Assembly (NCBI RefSeq): GCF_022113815.1
Contig: NZ_SGOM01000001.1
Coordinates: 186,001 to 250,000 of the forward strand
Length of the DNA stretch: 64,000 bases
Source: Vibrio cincinnatiensis
GTDB lineage: Bacteria; Pseudomonadota; Gammaproteobacteria; Enterobacterales; Vibrionaceae
Direction of reading: 5' to 3'
Below the pieces are notes generated by a model that saw nothing but the letters and a program-made list of their open reading frames with translations, made no database searches and was not told the DNA's origin. Both the position numbers and the translations under genes were made by a program. The first letter of the stretch is position 1, and each line of letters starts with the position of its first letter. Shown piece after piece: positions 19,172 to 28,762 of this stretch.

Positions 19172-19958
19172 ACCTATCACGCAGAAAGTTTTCTTTGTTG
19201 ACAATGAGTTTCTTTGTGAGCTAAAAGAAGCTTCTATTGCAAAGTATGAATATTTTCAGCAACCGTCACTTGATACGCAGATTATTAATCTGTCAATAAT
19301 AGATGAAAACGCTATTAATAAACTTCATCTACTTATGGATGTTGAACATATACGGCCTGGAAATGTATTAGTGAAAACTCAGTATTCTAACCAGTTTTCA
19401 CCAATAGATTGCTTTGATGAAGATGTAACGCTTAAAAAATTTATGCTTTGGCAGTTACTATGTATGGCTCTGGGGGCTAAGCAGGTGTCCGTTAATAGTG
19501 TTGAATCCATTTTGATTGATTCGGATTCATCCGCCGAATATTCTGCTTCTGCAGAGCTTAAGATGCTTGTCGGTAGTGGTGTTATAGGAGGGAATTACAG
19601 TGCTCGTAGTTCAACTGAAAATTTGAAAAAGAAAATGATAGAGATGAAGGCAAAAGCTACCGGTAGTTTACCTGATTTAACCGCTGCTGATGAGATTCTT
19701 ACTAAGAATGGTTTGATACGTGACGACTTATTTAGAAGTATCCGTGATATGCGCTCATTTCCTTCTAATCAGCTCATACAGCAACATTTTACTTTGGATA
19801 TGACCAAAGATGTGAAGAAAATGTTTGATTCATCAATGACAGCCAAGCTTGGAGTTGTGGCTCAATTTTATAAAGCTCGTTTCGATGTTTCTGCTATTGA
19901 AAAGTCACTGGAAAAATCAAAGGAAGCAATAAAAGTGACGGTATCTGTTGATTTCTGA
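19164..19958 (+). CDS. Unknown protein, third gene of the GTPase operon
   Basis: A 264-residue protein of unrecognised family. Visible features are an acidic N-terminal half with ALGAKQVSVNSVESI, a short Ser/Gly stretch (SSAEYSASAELKML), and a charged helical region (ENLKKKMIEMKAKATG). The C-terminus ends KVTVSVDF. There is no signal peptide or obvious catalytic motif. It is the last gene of the operon and is followed by about 200 bases without a gene. Confidence 0.55.
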   Translation: MIKPITQKVFFVDNEFLCELKEASIAKYEYFQQPSLDTQIINLSIIDENAINKLHLLMDVEHIRPGNVLVKTQYSNQFSPIDCFDEDVTLKKFMLWQLLCMALGAKQVSVNSVESILIDSDSSAEYSASAELKMLVGSGVIGGNYSARSSTENLKKKMIEMKAKATGSLPDLTAADEILTKNGLIRDDLFRSIRDMRSFPSNQLIQQHFTLDMTKDVKKMFDSSMTAKLGVVAQFYKARFDVSAIEKSLEKSKEAIKVTVSVDF

Positions 19959-20158
19959 TTGTTCGCTATTGTCATGCTGTATGTTATCGACGGGTCGAGA
20001 GGTAGCCGACTTTCTGCGCTACGAACTATGATGGCTTGCTGATGATTGGGTGGGATAATAGCAAATTTAAAATTGGTGATCGGGATTAGGTATTGCTCAC
20101 TTCCTTAACTCATTTATTACAAATAACCTCAGCTTTTGTCGTAGCAAAGGAGTATACA

Positions 20159-20353
20159 ATGCCATTTCCCCCCCAACCTTATAAACTGGTTTGCCCACAG
20201 TGTAACTGGAGTTCAGTGCGAGCGCCAAAAAGTGATGTATTGTCACCAAAAGATTTGTCTAATGAATGTCCTCAATGTGGCGGCCACACGTTAAAGAGAG
20301 AAGCAGCGTCAACGGTAGAAAAAGCAATAGCAGGGCTGTTTAGAAAATTTTAA
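20159..20353 (+). CDS. Small zinc-ribbon protein
   Basis: A 64-residue protein beginning MPFPPQPYKLVCPQCNW, with two CPxC pairs (VCPQC and ECPQC) spaced as in a zinc ribbon. AAAGGAGTATACA before the ATG at 20159 decides the start. Its role is unknown; metal-binding and perhaps nucleic-acid or protein contacts are inferred. Confidence 0.65.
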   Translation: MPFPPQPYKLVCPQCNWSSVRAPKSDVLSPKDLSNECPQCGGHTLKREAASTVEKAIAGLFRKF

Positions 20354-20402
20354 CGTGAGTCGTTTTAGTTAGCTGCGACACAATTTGTCTTGCCTCACGT
20401 TA
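20351..20402 (+). terminator. Hairpin after the zinc-ribbon gene
   Basis: TAACGTGAG (20351-20359) and CTCACGTTA (20394-20402) form a 9-bp stem around a long loop. The following T-run is weak, so termination is only likely. Confidence 0.4.
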
Positions 20403-20500
20403 TTCTCAATTTAACGATAATTATCCGCTCTGTTGCTTAACTTAGCCTTGCATATTGGGTATAACCTGTATTGGTGCAACAGAGGTAATATAAGGTCGCC

Positions 20501-20623
20501 ATGATGATCTACCGAGCTCGGTTTTTTCTCTGCTTGCAGTGTCAACGTGAGTTTTGTAAATCACATCGCTGCCTCAAGTGCTGCTCATTCAAAGTGAGTG
20601 AAAATTACAAAATCATTAACTAA
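20501..20623 (+). CDS. Possible 40-residue cysteine-rich protein
   Basis: The frame MMIYRARFFLCLQCQREFCKS continues to HRCLKCCSF, giving CxxCxxxxC and CxxCC groups. That clustering suits metal binding and is unlikely by chance. It ends 23 bases before the WYL regulator and may be the first gene of that operon. The ribosome site (AAGG) is modest. It could instead be the remnant of a larger zinc-finger protein. Confidence 0.4.
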   Translation: MMIYRARFFLCLQCQREFCKSHRCLKCCSFKVSENYKIIN

Positions 20624-20646
20624 ACCCGTAACCTCAGTAAAATGGC

Positions 20647-21612
20647 ATGAGTATGGCGAAACGAGTATCGACCCAAGAATCGTTACATATTGCGTTTGAA
20701 GTTTTAAAACGCATTCCCAAAATTGGTCAAATTACCGCTAGTGAAATTCATCAGCAGTTGCTGGCGATCGAGATTCAGCGTGATTTACGTAGCATACAGC
20801 GCACGTTAGATATTCTATCTCAGCATTTTGATATTGAAAGAGATGAACGTACCAAGCCTTACGGCTACCGATGGAGCAAACATAGCCATGGCTTCAGCTT
20901 ACCCAAATTGTCGCCTTCCGAAGCGTTGTTGCTCTGCCTAGCGGAAGATTATTTAGCCAAACTATTACCAGTCAATCTAGCCGTTTCGCTGGAGAGTTTT
21001 TTCCGTGAAGCAAAATATACCTTAGCGCCCACAGCAACCAACAACAAAGAGCGCGAGTGGTTAAAAAAAGTTCGTGTAGTGAGTGAAACGCAGCCCTTAC
21101 TACCACCGACCATTGACAGCGAGGTATTTCATGCGGTCAGTGAAGCTCTATTTCATGATCGCTTGCTTAACATTAGTTATAACAATGCTAAACAAGAGCA
21201 GAAATCCGCCACAGTGTTGCCATTAGGTCTGGCTCAGCAAGGGCATCGGTTATATCTAGTTTGCCGTTTTGATGGTTATGACAATGAGCGTAGCTTAGCA
21301 TTGCATCGCATCAGTAAAGCCGTAGTGTCAACCTTTAGTTTTGTACGGCCGAAAGAGTTTCGCCTCAGCCAATACGATGGTGATGGGCGTTTTGGCTTTG
21401 GCGAAGGAGAGTATTGCCAAGTGCAGTTTAATATCGCTAAATCCGCCGGTTTTCACCTGTTGGAAACACCGTTAGCCGTCGATCAAACCGTCGAAGAATA
21501 TGACAACCATTTCCACATCTGCGCCACGGTGATTCAATCCAAACAATTGGAACGCTGGCTAAACAGCTTTGGTGACCAAGTGTGGGGGGTAGAGATAATG
21601 AGTAGTCAATGA
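20647..21612 (+). CDS. WYL-domain transcriptional regulator
   Basis: A 321-residue regulator with an N-terminal winged helix (ITASEIHQQL...LRSIQRTLDILS) and a C-terminal WYL-type ligand domain (about residues 165-240, LNISYNNAKQ, HRLYLVCRFDGY, LALHRISKA). Proteins of this build (BrxR/CapW-like) repress bacterial defence operons and respond to a ligand such as nucleic acid. The stop overlaps the next ATG (ATGA), so it is cotranscribed with the Hsp70-like gene and probably autoregulates the whole operon to 30084. Confidence 0.85.
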   Translation: MSMAKRVSTQESLHIAFEVLKRIPKIGQITASEIHQQLLAIEIQRDLRSIQRTLDILSQHFDIERDERTKPYGYRWSKHSHGFSLPKLSPSEALLLCLAEDYLAKLLPVNLAVSLESFFREAKYTLAPTATNNKEREWLKKVRVVSETQPLLPPTIDSEVFHAVSEALFHDRLLNISYNNAKQEQKSATVLPLGLAQQGHRLYLVCRFDGYDNERSLALHRISKAVVSTFSFVRPKEFRLSQYDGDGRFGFGEGEYCQVQFNIAKSAGFHLLETPLAVDQTVEEYDNHFHICATVIQSKQLERWLNSFGDQVWGVEIMSSQ

Positions 21613-24440
21613 AACCGATTAGCAGAACATATATAGAGAACAGCATGAAAACGAAATTAGTATCACAATGGAAAGTCCCACCTGAATTCGCTGCCCAACT
21701 TGGCTTTGAAAGCGACCCGGTAAAAAATGCGAAAAATCTCATTGAACAAGCGGTAGAGCTGTTTCTCCAGCAGAGTCAAACGACTAACCCAATTACTCAA
21801 CTACTTAATGAGTGCTACCAGTCGCTAGAGCAAATATTAGCCGCAGAGCGATGGGTGTGCTTAGAGAATGAGATTTACTTTGATAAAGAAGCTGAGGGTT
21901 TTTGGTTAATGAAGCCGTTTGGTAAATATAAAGCAGGGGACGATATTGATGAAATTGAAGCAGCAATTAATCAAGCGATTTCAGACCCTATTCCTATTAA
22001 TGATTGGTGCATTCCTGATCATGATTCAGCCTATTGGCTTTGTTTTTTAGAAAAGGCGCCGTTTGCTACCCATGATTGTAGCAGACGGAATATAAAGTAT
22101 ACAGGAATATGTGTGCTAGAAAACTTCCAGTGTGGTCTTTATGATGCTGGTGGTGAGGCCAGAGGTTTTCATATAGATATAAAACTTAGTGATAAATATT
22201 ATGATGAAGGTTTCGCCATACCATTTTTATACTTACGCACAGAAAATTTATCATGTCGATCTCTATTTATTGAATTGCTCGAAAATGGTTTTACACTCAC
22301 TGAATTAGAGAGTGATCATCTTTATCACACCCTCCTCAAATTATTTCATTACGATAAACCTGATCTGTTTACCACTGAGCAATCAGCTGCTGATCAACTG
22401 ATTGCTCAGTATATAGATAACAAAATTATCAATACACTATTGCAAGCAGATACCCAACGCGCCGATATCCAGCCGTACCATTCGAAAATGCTCCAAGATA
22501 CCGAATTAGGCCATTGGTCATTATGGCAAGATGAACTGAATACCGAGGATTATATCTCGATTGATCTACCTAGTCAGATGGTGGCGCGTGACCCGAAAAG
22601 TAGTATCCATGATGGTGTAGTGGCCATTGATTTTGGCACTAAAAGTACTGTGGTGGTGTATCAAAAAGACAATGTGACCATTCACCCCATGCGTATCGGC
22701 ACTGGTGATTTAAGTAAAGAGATTGCTGCTCATCATTACGAAAATCCAACCATTATGGAGTTTATCCATCTCGAACCTTTTATTCAGGCATATTGCGCCC
22801 AAGCATATAAACCGGACACTCGTTGGCGAGATCTAACTATTTCACATACCGCACAAAACTCCATGCAAGGCAGTGAATCGAGTAAATTTAATACCTTTCT
22901 CGATGCGATCAAGCAGTGGGCGGGGGATAAAAACCGTAAACTTAAAATCGTTGGCCAACACGGTAAAGTGATCGATTTGCCGCCGTTTTTAGAGTTAACC
23001 GATCAAGATTTTAACCCAATTGAGATTTATGCCTATTACTTGGGATTGTACATCAATAACCTTAACAACGGTATTTTTATCGACTACATCATGTCGTTCC
23101 CGGTGACCTATGAAATGGCGGTGAGAGATAAGATTATCGAGAGCTTTAGAAAGGGGCTTGCTAAATCATTGCCGGGAGAACTTGGTCAAGAGACCATTAA
23201 TCAATTGTCGGTGAGCAAAGGAGCTAGCGAACCGGCTGCTTATGCGCTCACTGCCTTGCAAGAATATGACATCGAACCTGAGAGTGAAGAGCGTATTTTC
23301 TACAGTGTGTTTGATTTTGGCGGTGGGACGACAGATTTCGATTTTGGTATCTATCATGAACCTACTAATGCGAGAGACGAACGCCGCTTTGATTATGTGA
23401 TAGAGCACTTTGGTGCTGGTGGTGATAAGTTTTTGGGTGGAGAGAACCTACTGGAGCTGCTGGCTTTTGAGGTATTTAAAGCTAATAAAACTCGCTTGCT
23501 GGAAAACGGTATTCAATTTGACAAGCACCCTGAAAAAGACGTCTTTGCCGGTAGCGAGCAGTTGATCAGTAGTTCACAAGAAGCCAGAACTAATACCAAA
23601 CAGCTTTGTATCGCCTTACGACCTTTTTGGGAAGAACATGCTGATTTTGAGTTTGATGCTTCAGGTGAGCTTTCTGTCACCTTAACCGATAAAGATGGAG
23701 TGCAGCATTCTGCTTTTGCGCTCGATATTGATGTGCAGCAGTTGGAGCAAATTTTATCGGATCGCATTGAACGTGGGGTAGTCAACTTTTTTGAGGCTTT
23801 ACGATTAGCGTTCAGTAATAGTCAACAAATGCTGTCGGATATCGATAGTGTGAAAATTTTCTTGGCGGGTAACTCCAGTCAATCTCGCTTTGTAAACCAG
23901 CTATTTGAAAAGCATATTGCGCTCCAGCATCAAGAGATGGAGCTTGGCGATGGTCTAAGCCGTTTTGAATTATTTCCTCCTTTGGGCGCCGATAAAAATA
24001 ACGTTGAAAAACCTACGGGTAAAACCGGTGTGGCATTTGGACTAATCACTTCCCGTGAAGGGGGGCGAATTAAGGTTATGGATCACAATCTTGGTGAGCA
24101 AGATATTCGTTTCAAATATTATTTAGGTGAAGCGCGTAAAGGGAAATTTAAACCGTTGATTGACCGTGAAATTACATTTAATCAATGGGTTGAATTCACC
24201 TATGCCGATTACCAAAAGTTTGAGATTTTCTATACCGAACAGCCAAGTTGTAGTACAGGTCAAGTGGTGATTAACGATCCGAGCATCAAGAAAAAGACGG
24301 TTAAATTGGAATTGACCGATGAGAATGCATCAGTCTATTTGCGAGTTGTCTCCCCTAGCGATATTGAGTATGTCATTGCCCAACCGAATGACATAGCTGA
24401 GGGCACTTACTTAAGCGATATTCAACATATTGAACTATAG
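21609..24440 (+). CDS. Hsp70/actin-fold ATPase with long N-terminal extension
   Basis: A 943-residue protein. The actin-fold motifs are phosphate 1 VVAIDFGTKSTVVVY (about residues 337-351), phosphate 2 VFDFGGGTTDFDF (about 567-579) and the adenosine loop IFLAGNSSQSRF (about 749-760), so it should bind and hydrolyse ATP like DnaK. About 330 residues precede the core and are not recognised. The classical substrate-binding domain is not evident; a short beta-rich region closes the protein. The ATG overlaps the WYL stop; an in-frame ATG at 21645 is an alternative. It is the largest partner of the GrpE-like protein encoded at 29221. Confidence 0.8.
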   Translation: MKPISRTYIENSMKTKLVSQWKVPPEFAAQLGFESDPVKNAKNLIEQAVELFLQQSQTTNPITQLLNECYQSLEQILAAERWVCLENEIYFDKEAEGFWLMKPFGKYKAGDDIDEIEAAINQAISDPIPINDWCIPDHDSAYWLCFLEKAPFATHDCSRRNIKYTGICVLENFQCGLYDAGGEARGFHIDIKLSDKYYDEGFAIPFLYLRTENLSCRSLFIELLENGFTLTELESDHLYHTLLKLFHYDKPDLFTTEQSAADQLIAQYIDNKIINTLLQADTQRADIQPYHSKMLQDTELGHWSLWQDELNTEDYISIDLPSQMVARDPKSSIHDGVVAIDFGTKSTVVVYQKDNVTIHPMRIGTGDLSKEIAAHHYENPTIMEFIHLEPFIQAYCAQAYKPDTRWRDLTISHTAQNSMQGSESSKFNTFLDAIKQWAGDKNRKLKIVGQHGKVIDLPPFLELTDQDFNPIEIYAYYLGLYINNLNNGIFIDYIMSFPVTYEMAVRDKIIESFRKGLAKSLPGELGQETINQLSVSKGASEPAAYALTALQEYDIEPESEERIFYSVFDFGGGTTDFDFGIYHEPTNARDERRFDYVIEHFGAGGDKFLGGENLLELLAFEVFKANKTRLLENGIQFDKHPEKDVFAGSEQLISSSQEARTNTKQLCIALRPFWEEHADFEFDASGELSVTLTDKDGVQHSAFALDIDVQQLEQILSDRIERGVVNFFEALRLAFSNSQQMLSDIDSVKIFLAGNSSQSRFVNQLFEKHIALQHQEMELGDGLSRFELFPPLGADKNNVEKPTGKTGVAFGLITSREGGRIKVMDHNLGEQDIRFKYYLGEARKGKFKPLIDREITFNQWVEFTYADYQKFEIFYTEQPSCSTGQVVINDPSIKKKTVKLELTDENASVYLRVVSPSDIEYVIAQPNDIAEGTYLSDIQHIEL

Positions 24441-24450
24441 GAGCAAAAAA

Positions 24451-25098
24451 ATGTTATTTATTCCACCAATGGTACCCAGCATCATTACCAGTGTTATTGT
24501 CGCAATCAGTAAATTCGCCACCACACTTGGACCAATGATCACCAAGTATGTGCCAATAATGATTGAAACGCTCGGTAAGCATTTGCCCAAGGTGCTCCAA
24601 ACGATTGAAGCGATCGGTCTCACTACGAATGTGCTTCGTCCCAATGAACGCACTGAAGAGTTAGGCGCTAAGGCGATGGCGGCCAATAAAACCCCCGAGG
24701 ATTTTGAGCAGGTTAATGATTATATTGATTATCTGAGAAATGAGGTTGAGGTTGATAGTGAAAAGTTAAGCCAAGATCCTGTTGATAGCACGATTCGCCA
24801 TGTAGTCGGCGCAACCATTGCCTTAAAAGGTGTTGGTGAAGTTATTGGTACAGAGCTATCACTGCCTTTTTTAAGAACAGTTAGCCAGCTAGGGTTAGAG
24901 CCAAAACTTATTTTAGCCATAGTCAAATCTTACGCAAAAAGTGGGTTAAGTGCCGATGACGTCGAGCAGTACTTGAGTGATAAATTAACCATCGAGCAGT
25001 CGCAACGGCACAGTGAAGCTTTGGTGAGTGCTTATCAATTCGTCGATCCAGAACTAGATCGTCAACAGGCTGAAGACGCCGTGATTAACTTACGTTAG
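24451..25098 (+). CDS. Unknown helical protein, paralogue A, hydrophobic N-terminus
   Basis: A 215-residue protein starting at the ATG after TAGGAGCAAAAA. The first 50 residues are strongly hydrophobic (MVPSIITSVIVAISKFATTL). The rest contains EELGAKAM, KTPEDF, YIDYLRNEV and IEQSQRHSEALVSAYQ, all shared with the protein encoded at 28100. The two copies flank the HerA-like ATPase. Membrane insertion or pore formation is an inference from the N-terminus only; no known family was recognised. Confidence 0.65.
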   Translation: MLFIPPMVPSIITSVIVAISKFATTLGPMITKYVPIMIETLGKHLPKVLQTIEAIGLTTNVLRPNERTEELGAKAMAANKTPEDFEQVNDYIDYLRNEVEVDSEKLSQDPVDSTIRHVVGATIALKGVGEVIGTELSLPFLRTVSQLGLEPKLILAIVKSYAKSGLSADDVEQYLSDKLTIEQSQRHSEALVSAYQFVDPELDRQQAEDAVINLR

Positions 25099-25108
25099 AG
25101 AACCAGTA

Positions 25109-28090
25109 ATGTCTAAACAATCACTAATTGAACTGCTAAAAAATACGGCGGCGGGTTGGCTCGCTCCATCGAATATTGAGCCACCAGTTGAAATATTAGG
25201 TCATGAGTTTTCACTTTATCATATTAAGCAAGTTACATTTGATGAAGATTCACCACGTAAAGAAGCATTTGAAAATGTGCTCAATGCCTTAGCTATCGAG
25301 GGGGTTATTTTTACCTATCTTCTTTTGGGGAACAAAAAACAAGTAAACTTCTATTTTGGTATTGCTAAAAACAAGCGACATCGAGGTTCGCTGTCTCTCG
25401 AAGTGGATGATATTGGTGAAATGATCCTGAAACCCTCGTTGGAGGGGAATTTTCGAGGCAGTGTTGTTGAAAAATTAGAAAAAATACAGCGTAATGAAGT
25501 AAAGGATATTATTGGCAGTTTTACACATATTTCTAAGTTAGAAGGTGTCCCCAACGTTCATGAAGATAATGAGCAGTTTCAGGGCGTAGATCGCTTAGTG
25601 GATATTATGAGTGGCGATGAGTTTTGCCTAGCGGTACTTGCCGACCCGTTATCATTACTTGAGATCAATAAGATCGAAAGCGAATTACATAATATTTATG
25701 ATAAGTTGATGCCATTAGCAAAGAAAAGTATTCAAAGCGGAGAAAACGAGTCTAAGAGTATTGGTGAAGCGGAAGGTAAAACAGTTACTGATTCCACGGG
25801 TACCAATGATAACCTCAGTATTACGCAAAATACCGGTAAATCAGTCTCGGTGACGAGTGGAACTTCAGACAGCGGGAGTAGTAAACAGACCTCAAAAAGT
25901 GCCGCAGAAACTGATCATGATAAATATAGAAGTGGTTCTGAAGCGACAAGCAAAGGTACGACAGTTTCAAAAGCTATCGCAATCAATACCGGCAGCAATA
26001 CTTCAACACAAAGCGGAACATCATCCAGTGAATCAAGGGATTTTACTGATAAAAGTATCCAAGAGTGGCTGAACTATATTGATGAAGTGTTATTAAAAAG
26101 GGTTCAGCTTGGGAAGAATAAGGGCTTGTATCTCTCCAACATTTATTTGTTGGCTAATTCCGTTGCCAGTGTTTTGAAATTAGGTAATACCGCACGATCA
26201 ATTTTTTCAGGGGCTGAAACTAATAAGTCACCACTACAGATTCGAAAAGTAACGGATAATCACGAGATTAATTCGGTGAGAAACTTTCAATTGCCGATAT
26301 TAAAAATTCGTGAGGCGGAGCAAACGAAAATCACCAGCAGTGAAAGTCAGTTAGCATTGCTGTTATCTAAGAGTCCATTTAATCGTTATGCTTGCAATTG
26401 GTTATCGACTAAAGAGCTCAGTGTTGTCGCTGGATTACCACAAAAAGAGGTGGTGGGTTTAACTCTTAAAGAAGAGGTTGAGTTTGGTTTAAATGTTAAT
26501 GCACAAATCGATGACCAAAACCGTTTGTTCTTAGGCAACCTCGTTAAAAGTGGCTTGCCACAAACGATAGAAGTATTTATGGATAAACGTGAATTGGATA
26601 AGCACATTTTTATCGCCGGGGTGACGGGCAGTGGAAAAACCACCACTTGTCACCGTTTGCTCGAATCAGCTCAAATACCTTTTTTGGTGATTGAACCTGC
26701 TAAAACTGAATATCGAGTATTGACGAAAAAAAATAAAGATATCCTTATTTTTACCCTAGGCAATGATAACGTAGCTCCCTTTAGGCTTAATCCCTTTGAG
26801 TTCTTCCCCCATGAGAATATTACTTCTCGCGTCGATATGATCAAAGCCAGTATTGAGGCCGCTTTTGATATGGAGGCGGCAATCCCTCAATTGATTGAAG
26901 CTGCTATCTATCGTTGTTACGAAGAGAAAGGTTGGAACATTGCGACCTCGAAAAATCGGTTGTACGCTGATCCCTTTGCTGATGGCATTTATGCTTTCCC
27001 TACTTTAAGTGATTTGATTGCCATGACGGAAGTCGTGGTTAGCGATCAGGGGTTTGATGACCGATTAAAACAAGATTACATCGGTTCCATCAAAGCGCGT
27101 TTACAGGGTTTGCTGATAGGCGCAAAAGGATTAATGCTCGATACACCACGTTCAATCAATTTTACGGACTTGGTTCAACGCAATGTAATTCTTGAGTTAG
27201 AAGAAATTCGTAATCCAAGCGAAAAATCGCTAATCATGGGCTTTGTATTAGCTAATCTTAACGAGGCGATTCGTGCTAGTTACAAGCAATATCAGCAGCG
27301 CGGAGAGAAATTTCGCCATATTACCTTGATTGAAGAAGCACACCGTTTGCTGACAAAATTCGAAGTCGGTGATAGTCCAAATAAGAAGCAAGGGGTTGAA
27401 ACCTTTGCTGATATGCTGGCTGAAGTGCGTAAATACGGTGAGTCACTGATTATTATTGATCAAATTCCCAATAAATTGACCCCCGAAGTTTTAAAAAATA
27501 CCAGTACCAAAATCATTCATAAATTATTTGCTCAAGATGATAAAGAGGCGGTGGGGAATACCATGGCTCTATCTGATGAGCAGAAAGATTTTTTATCAAA
27601 TCTTGAGCCGGGTCGAGTGATCTTATCGAGTTCAGGTATGAGTAAACCTCTGCAAGTACAGATAGAAGAGTTGCTGAGTACCACCACCGAGCAAGATGTT
27701 GATCCGACTGAGATTCGGCAGATTGCCCTGCAATATTACGCTGATGCCTATTCAACGGGTTTAATTCAAGGTTTAGAGTGGTTAAGCAGTAAACCTTCAG
27801 CAGACGATGTCTCGGACTTCTTACAAGGGGCTGTCGCTGAGTCATGGTATGTTGCGGTAGGTAAATCGAAAGATAGAATAGACTTACTTGAATATCTCAA
27901 TAAGTTTGGTTGGCAATTTATGTACCAGTATATTTGCTTAACTTGTTATCAGCAAAGTGACAGTAGTGATAGGCTCATACGGGAAAAATCTGTACATGAC
28001 TTTCTTTGTAAGCTAAATAGTCATCATCAAGAGAGAATATGTATTAATTTGAATGACGTTTTTCGCAAGGATCTTAAAGTTAAATATTAG
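25109..28090 (+). CDS. HerA/DUF87-type ATPase with Ser/Thr-rich linker
   Basis: A 993-residue protein. The N-terminal 200 residues are unrecognised. Residues about 205-315 are a Ser/Thr/Gly/Asn-rich low-complexity linker. The ATPase core has Walker A GVTGSGKTTTC (about 504-514), then LVIEPAKTEYRVL, Walker B ITLIEEAHRLL (about 740-750) and IIIDQIPNKLTPEVLKNT. This is the DUF87/HerA-FtsK arrangement, usually a hexameric motor on DNA or protein. No nuclease motif is seen. It lies between the two paralogues in a tight operon with 10- and 9-base gaps. Confidence 0.8.
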   Translation: MSKQSLIELLKNTAAGWLAPSNIEPPVEILGHEFSLYHIKQVTFDEDSPRKEAFENVLNALAIEGVIFTYLLLGNKKQVNFYFGIAKNKRHRGSLSLEVDDIGEMILKPSLEGNFRGSVVEKLEKIQRNEVKDIIGSFTHISKLEGVPNVHEDNEQFQGVDRLVDIMSGDEFCLAVLADPLSLLEINKIESELHNIYDKLMPLAKKSIQSGENESKSIGEAEGKTVTDSTGTNDNLSITQNTGKSVSVTSGTSDSGSSKQTSKSAAETDHDKYRSGSEATSKGTTVSKAIAINTGSNTSTQSGTSSSESRDFTDKSIQEWLNYIDEVLLKRVQLGKNKGLYLSNIYLLANSVASVLKLGNTARSIFSGAETNKSPLQIRKVTDNHEINSVRNFQLPILKIREAEQTKITSSESQLALLLSKSPFNRYACNWLSTKELSVVAGLPQKEVVGLTLKEEVEFGLNVNAQIDDQNRLFLGNLVKSGLPQTIEVFMDKRELDKHIFIAGVTGSGKTTTCHRLLESAQIPFLVIEPAKTEYRVLTKKNKDILIFTLGNDNVAPFRLNPFEFFPHENITSRVDMIKASIEAAFDMEAAIPQLIEAAIYRCYEEKGWNIATSKNRLYADPFADGIYAFPTLSDLIAMTEVVVSDQGFDDRLKQDYIGSIKARLQGLLIGAKGLMLDTPRSINFTDLVQRNVILELEEIRNPSEKSLIMGFVLANLNEAIRASYKQYQQRGEKFRHITLIEEAHRLLTKFEVGDSPNKKQGVETFADMLAEVRKYGESLIIIDQIPNKLTPEVLKNTSTKIIHKLFAQDDKEAVGNTMALSDEQKDFLSNLEPGRVILSSSGMSKPLQVQIEELLSTTTEQDVDPTEIRQIALQYYADAYSTGLIQGLEWLSSKPSADDVSDFLQGAVAESWYVAVGKSKDRIDLLEYLNKFGWQFMYQYICLTCYQQSDSSDRLIREKSVHDFLCKLNSHHQERICINLNDVFRKDLKVKY

Positions 28091-28099
28091 GAGTCGTTT

Positions 28100-28762
28100 A
28101 TGGGATTTTGGAGTAGTGTAGGCTCGGCGTTAAGCAGCGTCGTCAGAGGTGCATGTAGTGTGGTTAGCTCTGCGGTATCAATATTGGGTAGTGCTGTAAC
28201 TAAGGTGGCGACAACCATAGCTGAAATGGGGCTTACTCTTGCAGCGAGAGTGGGCGAGGCGATTAAAGGTGTAGGGATCAGCTTAGGTATTATTAAGCCA
28301 GACGATAATTTAGAAGAGTTGGGTGAAAAAGCCATGATGAGCGAGAAAACACCGAAAGATTTCGACTCAATCAATGCTTATATTGCTCACTTGAGAAATG
28401 ATGTCACTATTGATAGAGAAAAATTTAGTCGCTTAGATGAGAAAGAACTACTGGCGCGTTCAGCGATAGGTTCGGCAATTACTTTGCAAGGGATTAATGA
28501 AAAATTAGATACTGTGGTTTGTCCTAAATTTATGGCAATGGTCGCCACGCAACATCTGGAAACGGAAGAGATTATTGCGACAATCAAAGCTTATAAAGAA
28601 AAAAATCTTAACACCAGCGAGTATAGCTTGTACCTTAATGATGAACTAAGTATTGAGCAGAGCCAAAAACACAGCAGAGCCTTAGTTGATGCTTATCAAC
28701 GGCTAGAGCCTGAGTTAAGTATTGAACAGATAGAAGATAAAGTAATGGGGTTAAGGCCATAA
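28100..28762 (+). CDS. Unknown helical protein, paralogue B, glycine/alanine-rich N-terminus
   Basis: A 220-residue paralogue of the protein at 24451, sharing EELGEKAM, KTPKDF, YIAHLRNDV and IEQSQKHSRALVDAYQ. The N-terminal 70 residues differ: a Ser/Ala/Gly/Val-rich helical stretch (SALSSVVRGACSVVSSAVSI) that looks amphipathic or membrane-active. TTAGGAGTCG precedes the ATG. Its stop is directly followed by the next ATG. Confidence 0.65.
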   Translation: MGFWSSVGSALSSVVRGACSVVSSAVSILGSAVTKVATTIAEMGLTLAARVGEAIKGVGISLGIIKPDDNLEELGEKAMMSEKTPKDFDSINAYIAHLRNDVTIDREKFSRLDEKELLARSAIGSAITLQGINEKLDTVVCPKFMAMVATQHLETEEIIATIKAYKEKNLNTSEYSLYLNDELSIEQSQKHSRALVDAYQRLEPELSIEQIEDKVMGLRP

